Below are positions 9,448 through 18,076 of a stretch of DNA of 64,000 bases, one piece after another. Both the position numbers and the translations under genes were made by a program. The notes beneath the pieces are model-generated. The model searched no databases, was not told where the DNA came from, and worked only from the letters and a program-made list of their open reading frames with translations. This DNA is from Streptomyces zagrosensis. GTDB lineage: Bacteria; Actinomycetota; Actinomycetes; Streptomycetales; Streptomycetaceae. The stretch lies in contig NZ_JACHJL010000002.1 of NCBI RefSeq assembly GCF_014203645.1, positions 682,001 to 746,000 of the forward strand. Reading direction: 5' to 3'. Numbering within the stretch: the first letter of the stretch is position 1; every line of letters starts with the position of its first letter.

Positions 9448-9608
9448 CTCTCGCGGGCGACGACTTCGGCACTCCGCAGACCCATCCGCACTGTGCCACC
9501 TGCCGTGAGCTGGCGCGGCGGCGTCAACGGGCGCGTGCCGGGCGCAACCCCGTTGCGTACGCCGACGCACGCACCGCGCTGCGAGAACACCTACGCAGCC
9601 ACCGCTGA
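9444..9608 (+). CDS. Small CxxC/HxxxH protein, 54 aa
   Basis: Its ATG overlaps the preceding stop codon (ATGA). The peptide contains HCATCRELARR (C17, C20) and ends REHLRSHR (H49, H53), a C-x2-C...H-x3-H arrangement that could hold one zinc ion. The CATCR motif and the following His-rich helix closely resemble the N-terminal part of the 354-residue protein two genes upstream, so the two may share a partner or an origin. Function unknown. Confidence 0.6.
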   Translation: MTLAGDDFGTPQTHPHCATCRELARRRQRARAGRNPVAYADARTALREHLRSHR

Positions 9609-9651
9609 ACTTCCCCCTGCACTCCCCCTCCCCGTTGTGCCACGGTGCCCG

Positions 9652-10563
9652 TCATCCCGAAGTGGCCTGCGCCAGCAAACCCCGCATCGACTCGGCGGCG
9701 CGGACGGCCGCGTCCGCGCAGCAGTTGTTGAAGAGGACGTGTACCTCGTCGGTTCCCTCCGCTAGCCGTCGTACTCGCGGTATCCACTCCGCCAGTTCGG
9801 CCTCCGCGTACGCGTGACGAAAGCGTTCCTCCTTGCTGCCGGACCCCCAGGCCGCGTTGCGGCCGTGGAAGCGCACCACCGCCAGCCTGCGTGTGGTGAT
9901 GGGGGTGACGGGTGGCACCGAGACCGGCAGTGTTTGCGTCATGTCCACTGCCACGGCGGTCGCGCCCAGTTCGGTGAGTAACGCAGCGGTGGCCTCGCGC
10001 CGCTCGCCTCCCCACCAATCGGGGTGCCGGAACTCCACCGCGACCGGCCACCCGGCCGCGCGCGCCACGCACCGGCCGAGAGCCTCTTCCGACCGTGCGC
10101 CGGGTGCGAACCACGGGGGAAACTGGAACAGCAGTGTTCCCAACCGCCCTGCCTGCCGCAGCGGTTCAAGCGCGCCGCTGAACCGCTCCCACACCTCGTC
10201 CATGAGCTCCGCGTCTGCGCCACCACCGCCCGCCGCCCAGGTCGCCCATGCCGCGCGCGCCGATCGCCCGCGCAGCGCGTGTCGTAACGTCGCGGGCAGC
10301 GCCTCCGTACGAGTCGGATGCCCGGTCAACAGGGAGAACGCCTTCACATCGAAGCGGAAGCCAGCGGGGGTGCGCGCGGCCCACAGCAGGCTGTTGCGGC
10401 GGCTGGGCAGCGCGTAGTAGGTGGCATCGACCTCCACTACGGGGAACTGCTTCGCGTAGTAGCGCAGCCTTCCCTCCGCGTCTCGCTGGTCCGGCGGGTA
10501 CCAGCCGCTGGCCACCAGAGCGCGGTCTGTCCATGAACACGTACCGATCAACATCTCGCCCAT
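9652..10563 (-). CDS. DUF72 (YecE-like) family protein
   Basis: 303 residues from the ATG at 10563 (MGEMLIGTCSW). The family hallmarks are visible: GTCSWTDRALVASGWYP at the N-terminus, YYAKQFPVVEVDATYYALPS, RFDVKAFSLLTGH, LLFQFPPWF, AVEFRHPDWW and VVRFHGRNAAW. DUF72 (PF01904) forms a TIM-barrel-like fold of unknown biochemical role, found in nearly all actinomycetes. An in-frame GTG/ATG extension to 10713 exists but lacks family similarity. It converges with the small-protein cassette. Confidence 0.85.
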   Translation of the reverse strand: MGEMLIGTCSWTDRALVASGWYPPDQRDAEGRLRYYAKQFPVVEVDATYYALPSRRNSLLWAARTPAGFRFDVKAFSLLTGHPTRTEALPATLRHALRGRSARAAWATWAAGGGGADAELMDEVWERFSGALEPLRQAGRLGTLLFQFPPWFAPGARSEEALGRCVARAAGWPVAVEFRHPDWWGGERREATAALLTELGATAVAVDMTQTLPVSVPPVTPITTRRLAVVRFHGRNAAWGSGSKEERFRHAYAEAELAEWIPRVRRLAEGTDEVHVLFNNCCADAAVRAAESMRGLLAQATSG

Positions 10564-11153
10564 GGTCACTCGGGTACCCACTCGGCGGCCCATCGTGGGT
10601 GAGCAGCGGACTGTTGACCTGTTGCGCGGCCCGGTCGGCCCGCGCGCCCCTGCCCGCGCCGCGCCCGCACGTGCGTACCGCACGCCCTCGCCCCACGCAT
10701 GCGATGTCGGCACTCTGGCGCCCCGGCGCCCCCCGCCTTACCTTGACCGCGATGGGTAACCCCCATTGAACGGCTTGCCATGTTCACATCCGGTGTCTTC
10801 AGACAACGAGGTGAGTCATGCTCTTCCGCCGCACGCGCGCCCGACGCGCTCGCCGCCTACTTGGCGCCCGCCGCGTACGCCGCATACCCCGCGCACTTCG
10901 CGTCTCCCGGCCCCACCTCCGCCGCCTCCCGCGCTTCCCCAGCCTCAGGCATGTGCGCCGTCTCTGTCGTCTCCCTCAGAGCCGCCACCTCCACCCCGCT
11001 CGCCCCTCGACCTGGGCGTTTTTCGGTTCCCGCGTACGAGCCGGCCAGCGCCCGCCGCTGGCGGGCCGTATACCCGGAGCGGGCCGTAACCCGGGCGGCT
11101 CGGACCGTATACCGGGCTCGGGCCACGCCTCCGCTCCTGGCCGCGCGCGCCCC
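10564..11153. other. Gene-poor interval upstream of the metalloprotease
   Basis: No convincing gene. The frame of the following metalloprotease stays open leftwards to an ATG at 10818 preceded by GAGGTGAGTC, but the added 112 residues are Arg-rich low-complexity sequence ahead of a proper signal peptide, so I regard them as untranslated leader or a mis-extension. Three imperfect repeats lie at its right-hand end. Confidence 0.5.
11063..11120 (+). repeat. Three imperfect tandem repeats with GTATAC cores
   Basis: Units at 11063-11080 (GGGCCGTATACCCGGAGC), 11081-11101 and 11102-11120 (GGACCGTATACCGGGCTCG) are tandem and 18-21 bases long. Each resembles a short palindrome around GTATAC or GTAAC. 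They lie 34-90 bases before the chosen start of the secreted protease and could be operator sites or leader structure. Confidence 0.5.
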
Positions 11154-13214
11154 ATGCGCCACACGCACCGCACACGCCGCTTGAGCATCGTCGCCCTGGT
11201 GCTCGGCGTGCTGGCCGCCCTGGCCGCAGGGCCCGCGGGAGCGCTGCCCGACACAGGGCCCGCAGGGACGCCGCAGGAAGCCGGCCGCCCGACGCGCCCA
11301 CCGCTCGTCCAGCCGATCGACCCGCAGCAGTGGCGCAATCCGGACGACATGACCTGGGCCGAGTACCGCTCGGTCCCCGGCACCGACTGGGCCAACCCCG
11401 CGACCAAGCCCACGCAACGCACCTTCAAGGGCGCCCTGGTGCTCCTGGACTACCCCGATGAAGAGTTCTCGGTCAGCAAACCCGCGGGCACCGCGCGGTT
11501 CGGCAATCCACTGCCCAGCGCATCGGACATCCCGCGCGAGCGACTCCCCCAGTTCTACGAGGACTTCCTCAACAAGCCGAACAAGCTCAATCGGGGCCAC
11601 ACCATCAACGAATACTGGATGGAGGACTCCGGCGGTCGCATGGGCGTCGAGCTGTCGGCCTTCGGCGTGTACCAACTGCCGCACAAGTCCTACCAGTACG
11701 GCATCGAGCCCGGCATGAACCCCGGCGCGTGCCCCGTGGGAGACACCTGCGGCAAGGACCTGCGTACCGATGGCAAACGCGCCTGGATCGCCGACGTGGG
11801 TTCCGACAAGCCCAAGGAGTTCGACTTCGTCTTCTTCCTGACCGCCGGGGTGGACGAGTCCTCCGCGTGGCAGGAGTTCGGGCAGATGAAGTTCCCCAGC
11901 GCCAAGGACGTACCGGCCGACTGGGGCCCACCGACCCCCACCGCCGACAAGAGCAACGCCGCCGCGACCCGCTACGTACCGTGGACGTCCTGGCAGGCGG
12001 CGGCCCGTATCTGGCCCAACGCTGCGGACGGCTCCTCCACCCAGGCCGAGAGCTCGGGCATGGCCGTGTACGCCCATGAACTCAGCCACATCCTGGGCAT
12101 TGCGGACAATTACAACAACCCCTACGGCACACCGCTCAGCCGCTCGTACACCGGCATTTGGGGCATGCTCTCGCGAGGCTCGTTCAACGGCCCCGGGGGG
12201 CCACACGCCCGCTGGCATACCCCCGCCACCGCCGGCGGCTCCATGGGCGCTCACCATGTGCTGCGGGACAAGATGAAGCTCGGCATCGTCGATGAGAAGA
12301 ACGTCCTGCGGCTCGATCGGGACGCACTCAAGGACTCGGGAATGGCCGTCGCCCGCGTCACCGCACGCTCAGCGCCACCCGGCAAAAAGGGGCTGACCGG
12401 CGTCAACATCACCATGGGCCGAGACCTATCGCCGCAGTGCGACCGCGCGACCGACCCACTGTGCGACGGCGGTGGTTACCAGAACTACACCGTCGAGGTC
12501 GTGGACCGCATGGGCATGGATTCGTTCACGCCGGACAACGGGGTCCTGCTCAGCAAGACGAAGAACGCGGACCGGGCGCCGTTCGCCTGGGTCGTTGACG
12601 CACATTCCGAGGACATCGACATGGTGGACTTCAAGCGCCCCGATGGCACCCCGCAGAAGATCACCATGGGCGACTACCGGCAACTCAGCGACGCACTTTT
12701 CCACGCGGGGGCCGACTCCGGCAGTTCGTACGAGTACGTGGACGAGGCCAACCGGCTGCACTTCTACGTCCTCGACGTGCGGCGCAATTCCTCCGGCGTG
12801 CTCTCCTACACCGTGGGCGTCAAGTCGCTGGACGGCAGCGGTAGCCAGGCCCGCGGCATCGACCTCGATCGGGGCACGGCGCAGGGCAAGCCCACGAAGG
12901 GCCGCGCGCTGTGCACCTTCCCCCTCACCAACACCGGCGAAGCCACTGCTGCGCGCACCGGTGACAATGCCGACGAGGCTGACCCGTATCTGTCATCGGA
13001 CGTCTATCGGCTGTCGGCCCGGGCCTCCGGCCGCGGCTGGTCGGCCTGGCTCCCCAACCGGCTCACCACGACCGCCGCCGGTACGTCGGTCCCGGTTGAC
13101 GTGGCCGTGACCGCGAAGCCGGGTGCCCAGCACCGAGGCAAGATCACGCTCACCGCACGCTCCGAAAGCGACCCGAGCAAGACGGCCCAGGCGACCTGTA
13201 CCTTGCGGAAGTAG
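11154..13214 (+). CDS. Secreted M6-like zinc metalloprotease
   Basis: 686 residues from ATG 11154. Residues 1-30 are a Sec signal peptide: basic MRHTHRTRRLS, hydrophobic core VALVLGVLAALAAG, and an AGA-LP cleavage site. The zinc motif HELSH is at about 308-312 (AVYAHELSHILGIADNY), followed by GIWGMLSRGSFNGPGGPHA, typical of immune-inhibitor-A/M6-like peptidases. A C-terminal region of about 130 residues after 550 looks like a beta-sandwich (SYTVGVKSLDG to TAQATCTLRK). The enzyme should act outside the cell on proteins. The start is set by the signal peptide; no good ribosome binding site is seen. Confidence 0.82.
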   Translation: MRHTHRTRRLSIVALVLGVLAALAAGPAGALPDTGPAGTPQEAGRPTRPPLVQPIDPQQWRNPDDMTWAEYRSVPGTDWANPATKPTQRTFKGALVLLDYPDEEFSVSKPAGTARFGNPLPSASDIPRERLPQFYEDFLNKPNKLNRGHTINEYWMEDSGGRMGVELSAFGVYQLPHKSYQYGIEPGMNPGACPVGDTCGKDLRTDGKRAWIADVGSDKPKEFDFVFFLTAGVDESSAWQEFGQMKFPSAKDVPADWGPPTPTADKSNAAATRYVPWTSWQAAARIWPNAADGSSTQAESSGMAVYAHELSHILGIADNYNNPYGTPLSRSYTGIWGMLSRGSFNGPGGPHARWHTPATAGGSMGAHHVLRDKMKLGIVDEKNVLRLDRDALKDSGMAVARVTARSAPPGKKGLTGVNITMGRDLSPQCDRATDPLCDGGGYQNYTVEVVDRMGMDSFTPDNGVLLSKTKNADRAPFAWVVDAHSEDIDMVDFKRPDGTPQKITMGDYRQLSDALFHAGADSGSSYEYVDEANRLHFYVLDVRRNSSGVLSYTVGVKSLDGSGSQARGIDLDRGTAQGKPTKGRALCTFPLTNTGEATAARTGDNADEADPYLSSDVYRLSARASGRGWSAWLPNRLTTTAAGTSVPVDVAVTAKPGAQHRGKITLTARSESDPSKTAQATCTLRK

Positions 13215-13271
13215 CGCACACAAGACCAGCCACTGCGCGACACGAACCGACACCGACCCACGCCCGGGGCT

Positions 13272-13312
13272 GGGCCCCGGACACAGAGGGTGCACCTCTC
13301 CGTCCGGGGCCC
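13272..13312. terminator. Bidirectional terminator hairpin
   Basis: GGGCCCCGGAC at 13272-13282 pairs with GTCCGGGGCCC at 13302-13312, and a nested AGAGG/CCTCT stem fills the loop. It sits between the convergent metalloprotease and APH-like genes. There is no T-run, as is common in Streptomyces. Confidence 0.75.
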
Positions 13313-13334
13313 GTGCCATGGCTGAGCAGGACTA

Positions 13335-14267
13335 TCAGCCTTTGGCCCGCCGGTCCAACAGGGCCCTAGAGATGGCGACTTGGGCCGGCTCTAAAACGGT
13401 CTTGCCATCCTCGATGTCCCACAACGCGTTTTGCAGGACGCGGCCGAGCGTCCAACCGGTGGCCCGCCGCCGGTCCAGGCTCAGCGCCTCGGTCAGCAGG
13501 TCGAAGCGGCGGAGCACCGTACGGGACACGTCACCGCTCGCGATGACGTCCGACCACCGGTTGTCCATGGCGGGCAGCAGGTCGAACGCGGGGTCGCCGG
13601 CCAGCGGTTCGGGGTCGATGGCCAGCCAGGGCTCGCGCACCCCGGCCAGGACGTTGTCGTAGTGCAGGTCCCAGTGCAGCAACCGGTCGCCGGGCTCGCC
13701 GACCAACTCGGCCACCGCGGATGCGCAGGTGCGCACCAACCGGCGCTCGGCCGGGTCGCTCAGCAGCGGCACGGCGCCCGGCACCTCGCCGAGCATGGCG
13801 GTGGCAATGTCAGCCAGTTGCGGCACGTCAGCCGGCGCGGCCACCGCGGTGAGCCGGGCCAGCAGCCCGGCGATGATCCGCATGGCCACCGTGTCCTCAG
13901 CCACCGAGGAAAGCGGACGAGCCGCGTCCAACCGCTCAAGCAGCATGGTGCCGCTATCCGGGGCATAGTCGAGCAGACGAACCACCCCATCGCCGTCCCA
14001 CGCCCGCAAACCAGGCACCACCCCCGCGGTCTCCGCACTAATCCGCTGGAGCTTCAGCACGGCAAGGGTGCCATCAGCGCAGGCCACCGGCAGCACAACC
14101 GAGGCCATGCCATGGCCAGGGGCGCCATCGGCACGCAAGGACCAGCGGTCCATCACCTCAGCAGCAAGCCCAGGCAGCGCAGCGACCCAGGCACGGCGGG
14201 CCGGGTCGCCCTGCCCGTACGACGCGGCGAACGCGCCCGGCACGGCCAGGGAATACGACGTACTCAT
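13335..14267 (-). CDS. APH(6)-like aminoglycoside/hydroxyurea phosphotransferase
   Basis: 310 residues from ATG 14267, which has AAGGAGA nine bases upstream (an in-frame extension to 14348 has no such site). Kinase motifs are LLHWDLHYDNVLAG (catalytic Asp, the Brenner motif) and AIDPEPLAGDPAFDLLP (metal-binding Asp). The N-terminal part, with VVLPVACADGTLAVLKLQ, matches the streptomycin 6-kinase/hydroxyurea phosphotransferase family (PF04655). Such genes are common in Streptomyces outside streptomycin clusters; no aminoglycoside genes are nearby, so substrate and resistance role are open. Confidence 0.85.
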   Translation of the reverse strand: MSTSYSLAVPGAFAASYGQGDPARRAWVAALPGLAAEVMDRWSLRADGAPGHGMASVVLPVACADGTLAVLKLQRISAETAGVVPGLRAWDGDGVVRLLDYAPDSGTMLLERLDAARPLSSVAEDTVAMRIIAGLLARLTAVAAPADVPQLADIATAMLGEVPGAVPLLSDPAERRLVRTCASAVAELVGEPGDRLLHWDLHYDNVLAGVREPWLAIDPEPLAGDPAFDLLPAMDNRWSDVIASGDVSRTVLRRFDLLTEALSLDRRRATGWTLGRVLQNALWDIEDGKTVLEPAQVAISRALLDRRAKG

Positions 14268-14531
14268 CTCAAGGTCTCCTTCGTGGTGTCCACAGGTATC
14301 GGCTACGAAGGAGACGGCGGGGGCGCCCGGATTCCGGGCAGGCGTCACAGCATGCCCTCACCGTAACGGAAGTGGATCTCCGTACGGCGTGTGTGGGGTG
14401 CGGCGTGAGCCTTACGCCGGCGGGGGCCGAATGCCGCGAGGGGGGTATGGCGTGGAAGCTCCCAATCTGGGGTCCGGACGCCGGGTGCGGCCAGGGGCGG
14501 ACACGGGCGCCAGGCGGCGAACCGTGCGCGG

Positions 14532-15425
14532 TCAGGCCGCGGTTGCCGGGCGCGGAAGGCCGCGGAAGACCTCGTTGGTGTGCCAGGAGCGATAAGCCGC
14601 CGCAATGGGATGAGCGCCCGGTTGTGGGCCGACCAGTGGTCGGCCCGCGAGTGCTATGACCTGGTCGCGGGCAGTGGGGCTGTGGCCGACGAAGCGCTGT
14701 GAGACCAGGATGCGGTGGCCGTCGCCGATGCCGAGGACGCCCCTGTCGAATAGCTTGTGATGCAGTGAACACAGGCACACGCCGTTGTCTACGTCGTCCG
14801 GGCCTTCGAACGCCCACCAGCGCACGTGTGCGGCCTCCAGCCCAACGGGCATCGCGCCGATCCTGCCGTCGAAACCGCAGAAGGCGCACTGGTACTCGTA
14901 AGCGGTCAGCACCAACTCCCGCATCCGCGGGTCACGCCGCCGTTGCACGGCCAAGACCCGTACGGTTTCCACTGGCTCCAGCTCCAGACCAACGGCTTCG
15001 CACAGCTCGCCGTGGAGCGACGGCGGGAAGTTGAGGTCGAGCAGTACCTGCGCCATCCGCCCCAACAGCGGCGGCTCCCGGCGCAGTGCCGCCCGCAGCT
15101 CGGGCGCCAGCCGCCCTGCGGCCCCGGCCGCCCGCAGCTCCAGCACTCCGCTGCCGGGGCTGCCCGGCCCGCGATCGGTGCGCACCTCCCACACCCCGTC
15201 AGTGACCAGATGGTGAAAGGGGTAGGAAGGCGTCGTTTTGTTCGGCGGGCCGTACTCGGCCAGCAGCTGCTTCAGGTCTTCCTCCACCGCGCTGTACCGC
15301 AGCTCGCCGTCCGCATCCTGCTGGAAGCGGCCAAGGGCATACAGGAACAGCAGCGGCTTATGCGGAGCACGTGCCCCGCTCCTGGCCCACTGTCTCAGCT
15401 TCGCGACGCGCTCCAGCCAGTCCAT
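14532..15425 (-). CDS. HNH endonuclease resembling phosphorothioated-DNA-dependent restriction enzymes
   Basis: 297 residues from ATG 15425. Residues about 1-150 carry motifs I associate with the sulfur-binding domain of ScoMcrA/SprMcrA-type enzymes: APHKPLLFLYALGR near the start, then TPSYPFHHLVTDGVWEV. The C-terminal half is an HNH nuclease with a zinc knuckle: YQCAFCGFDG, GLEAAHVRWW (His), NGVCLCSLHHKLFDRG (C-x-C, HH), followed by IPISQ-like LVSQRF. Enzymes of this type cut DNA carrying phosphorothioate modification made by dnd genes. It abuts the truncated WYL regulator on the same strand. The domain reading is from motif memory, so moderate confidence in the specificity. Confidence 0.75.
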   Translation of the reverse strand: MDWLERVAKLRQWARSGARAPHKPLLFLYALGRFQQDADGELRYSAVEEDLKQLLAEYGPPNKTTPSYPFHHLVTDGVWEVRTDRGPGSPGSGVLELRAAGAAGRLAPELRAALRREPPLLGRMAQVLLDLNFPPSLHGELCEAVGLELEPVETVRVLAVQRRRDPRMRELVLTAYEYQCAFCGFDGRIGAMPVGLEAAHVRWWAFEGPDDVDNGVCLCSLHHKLFDRGVLGIGDGHRILVSQRFVGHSPTARDQVIALAGRPLVGPQPGAHPIAAAYRSWHTNEVFRGLPRPATAA

Positions 15426-15460
15426 GACCGGTGATCGTAGTAGTGCCCATCGAACACCGG

Positions 15461-15916
15461 TCATGGCAACCCCGCTAGGCGACGAAGCCCCATCAGGGCG
15501 TCGGAGCTGACCGCGGGCCCGGTCGCTGCCACGTGGGCGGTGGCCGCTTGCAGGGTTTGCACGCGATGGCGCAGCCTGGCGGGTAGGACCTGTTCGAGTG
15601 TGGCCAGCGCGCGCAGCGCGGTCTCCTCTATGCCGGTGACCGAGCTGCCTGCCGTGGTGCGCAGCCCCACCGTAACGGCGATGGCCTCCTCGTCGTCCAG
15701 GAGCAGAGGCGGCAGCGGGGTCCCCGCGCCGAGGCGGTATCCGGCCGTTCCTTGCAGGGCCCGGACCGGGTAGCCAAGGTCGCGCAACCGCTCGATGCCG
15801 CGGCGGACTGTGCGGGTGGTTACGCCGAGACGGTTGGCGAGTTCACTGCCGGGGCAGTCGTGCCCGAACTGGAGCAGCGACAGCAACTCCAGCAGCCGCG
15901 CGGAGGTATCCAGCAT
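15461..15916 (-). pseudogene. WYL-type regulator truncated after the HTH domain
   Basis: 151 residues from ATG 15916. The N-terminal HTH_11 domain is clear (LLELLSLLQFGHDCPGSELA then NRLGVTTRTVRRGIERL), followed by the linker with LLLDDEEAIAVTVGLRTTA. YafY/DeoR-like regulators of this layout normally run to about 320 residues with a WYL ligand domain; this one ends at LMGLRRLAGLP, where that domain should begin, and the HNH nuclease gene starts 36 bases further. It may still bind DNA. It is divergent from the epoxide hydrolase, the usual target of such regulators. Confidence 0.7.
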
Positions 15917-15939
15917 GCAGCTCAGCCCCCTCAGCACTG

Positions 15940-15956
15940 AGGACGGTATCTGTCCT
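15940..15956. promoter_or_regulatory. Candidate operator between WYL regulator and epoxide hydrolase
   Basis: AGGACGGTATCTGTCCT has AGGAC/GTCCT arms around a 7-base centre. It lies midway in the 62-base divergent intergenic region, where WYL-family regulators bind. Assigned from position and symmetry only. Confidence 0.4.
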
Positions 15957-15978
15957 AAATGCTTCGTAGGGTCGGCGC

Positions 15979-17325
15979 ATGGACGCCACGAACCAGGAAA
16001 TCAAGCCCTTCCGTATCGATATCCCCCAGTCCGACCTCGACGACCTCACCGAGCGTCTGGCTCGTACCCGCTGGCCCGCCGAGTTGCCCGACGTCGGCTG
16101 GGACCGTGGCGTGCCCCTGTCGTACATGAAGGAACTCGTCACGTACTGGGCCGCCGAGTACGACTGGCGCGCCCACGAAGCTGAGCTCAATTCCCACCCG
16201 CAGTTCGCCACCACCATCGACGGGCAGAACCTGCACTTCCTGCACGTGCGCTCTCCGCACGCAGAGGCCGTCCCGCTGCTGCTCCTGCATGGCTGGCCCG
16301 GCACCTTTGCCGACTTCCTCGATGTCATCGGTCCGCTGACGGACCCGGTCCCGCACGGCGGCCAGCCGACCGACGCCTTCCACCTGGTCATCCCCTCCCT
16401 GCCCGGCTTCGGCTTCTCCACCCCGCTGGCTGGTCCCGGCATGGGCCCGGCCCGCATGGCTGGGCTTCTGGTTGAGCTGATGGACCGGCTCGGATACGAC
16501 CGCTACGGCGTGCACGGCTATGACGTCGGGTCCTGGGTGGCTCCCGAAGTAGGCAAGCACTGTCCCGACAAGGTCATCGGCATCCACCTGAACGCCATGA
16601 TCACCTTCCCGGTCGGCGCCGAGGGCGAAATGGACGGTCTCTCCGAGGCCGACCAGCGCCGCTGGCAGCGCATGCAGAACTTCAACGACGGCTACCTACA
16701 GTGCAACTCCAAGCGACCGCAGACCGTCGCCTACGCCCTCACTGACTCACCTGCCGGCCAACTCGCTTGGATTGTGGAGAAGTTCAAGGAACTCACCGCC
16801 CCCGAGGACGGGCTGCCCGAGGCCAGCATCGACCGCGACCGCTTCCTCACCGGCATCTCGCTGTACTGGCTGACCGCCACCGCAGGTTCGGCCGCCCAGA
16901 TCTATTACGAGACCATCTCCGCAAACGACTGGTCCGACAGCGAAGACAGCGAAGACAGCGAAGACAGCGAAGACAGCGACTGGAGCGGCGCGGAAGGCGA
17001 CTCCAGCACTGAGGGCGCATCGGCCCAGGCGGCCGACTGGAACGCCGGTGGGCAAGACGGCGGGCACGACGGCGGGCACAACGGCCAGCAAGGTGGCGGG
17101 CAGGAGCAGGGCGAGGCCGGAGGGGACTGGGCGTCGGCTCAGCGCGGCACGGTGTCCACCGGTGTCCTGCTGTCCGCTCACGACGTCACCGTGCGCCCCT
17201 GGGCCGAGCGCGACCACAACATCGTGCGCTGGATCGAACTCGACAACGGTGGTCATTTCCTGTCCATGGAGGCGCCTGGGCAACTCGTCAGCGACATACG
17301 CGACTTCTTCCGTACCCTGCCCTGA
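15979..17325 (+). CDS. Epoxide hydrolase, EHN family, with a large low-complexity insertion
   Basis: 448 residues. Residues 1-110 are the N-terminal epoxide hydrolase domain ([20 protein letters not shown]), followed by the alpha/beta hydrolase core with oxyanion motif HGWPGT (104-109), nucleophile Asp182 in HGYDVGSW and catalytic His426 in [11 protein letters not shown]. Usual family length is about 370-390. The excess is residues 316-388: SED repeats, then Gly/Gln/His-rich sequence, placed between the cap (YYETISAN) and the conserved [13 protein letters not shown]. The enzyme should open epoxides to diols in the cytoplasm. Divergent from a truncated WYL regulator. Confidence 0.88.
   Translation: MDATNQEIKPFRIDIPQSDLDDLTERLARTRWPAELPDVGWDRGVPLSYMKELVTYWAAEYDWRAHEAELNSHPQFATTIDGQNLHFLHVRSPHAEAVPLLLLHGWPGTFADFLDVIGPLTDPVPHGGQPTDAFHLVIPSLPGFGFSTPLAGPGMGPARMAGLLVELMDRLGYDRYGVHGYDVGSWVAPEVGKHCPDKVIGIHLNAMITFPVGAEGEMDGLSEADQRRWQRMQNFNDGYLQCNSKRPQTVAYALTDSPAGQLAWIVEKFKELTAPEDGLPEASIDRDRFLTGISLYWLTATAGSAAQIYYETISANDWSDSEDSEDSEDSEDSDWSGAEGDSSTEGASAQAADWNAGGQDGGHDGGHNGQQGGGQEQGEAGGDWASAQRGTVSTGVLLSAHDVTVRPWAERDHNIVRWIELDNGGHFLSMEAPGQLVSDIRDFFRTLP
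16936..16980 (+). repeat. 9-bp tandem repeat, five copies, within the epoxide hydrolase
   Basis: Four perfect GACAGCGAA units and a fifth ending GAC encode (Asp-Ser-Glu)n. The repeat stays in frame and is part of the 73-residue insertion of the hydrolase. Confidence 0.9.
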
Positions 17326-18076
17326 CCCCCGGGGGCCCGAAGGGAGTCCCGTTCGCCCGCCTCGGTGGCGGGATGCGGTGCGAGTCGAGGGCTGTTGCGG
17401 GGCGGGTGTGAGCGCGTCGGCCACCGAGCCGCGCCCAAGCTGTGGGCGCCGAGGGCGAGGCGCACAGTCCTGCGCGACGAAGAAGCTCCTGATGGACGAG
17501 GTCTCGACCGAGACCACTGTGTCCGCCAGGAGCTTCGCGTGCTTGTCCGCCCGTCTTTGAACGACAGGAGCACCAACCGCATCACAGCGACCGCCCAGCC
17601 GTCTTTGTCCGACTTCACGCTGAGGCATGAGGTCGGACAAGGCTCACTGCCACTGTCACTGCCACTGCCGCACCATCGTGATCAACTCTGGCCCCCAGAC
17701 AGCTGTTTCCGATCGAGATACAGAACCGTCTTCGGGGCAGCGAGCCGGGCCGGCGACAAGTGGCCGGTAAAGGCCGTTCCCCGTAGCGGCCTGTACGTAA
17801 TCATGAAACGAGAACGAGCGCCGGGGTGGTCGGCATGGCTCACCTGGGGGTGACTATTCCTTCAAGGACCCACCCGCCTACATCGGCGACCGGGTCTTGA
17901 GAAGGTGAATGTCCGGGTTGAGCTCCCGCGCATCGCCTGCCGGACCGCCACGATGACCGCTGATGGTGATCATGCCCAATCGAACGCGTCGGTAAGGCGC
18001 TTATCCAGTGGATTGTGGTCAATTCAGCACCTTGCTGGCCACGACTCAGACCTGTGTGAACTGGGGGCGAAGCAAG
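17326..18076. other. 751-bp interval without a convincing gene
   Basis: Several frames are open but none has consistent codon use, a ribosome binding site or a recognisable motif. A minus-strand stretch around 17480-17560 could be gene debris. The right end should contain the promoter of the 18077-23298 operon; I cannot place it. Confidence 0.5.

Noticed and set aside
10818..11153. N-terminal extension of the secreted protease
   Set aside because: It would place 112 Arg-rich residues before a normal signal peptide; the start at 11154 is more sensible.
17253..17640. Transposase or other gene after the epoxide hydrolase
   Set aside because: Only short patches look protein-like, in switching frames, with no family motif.
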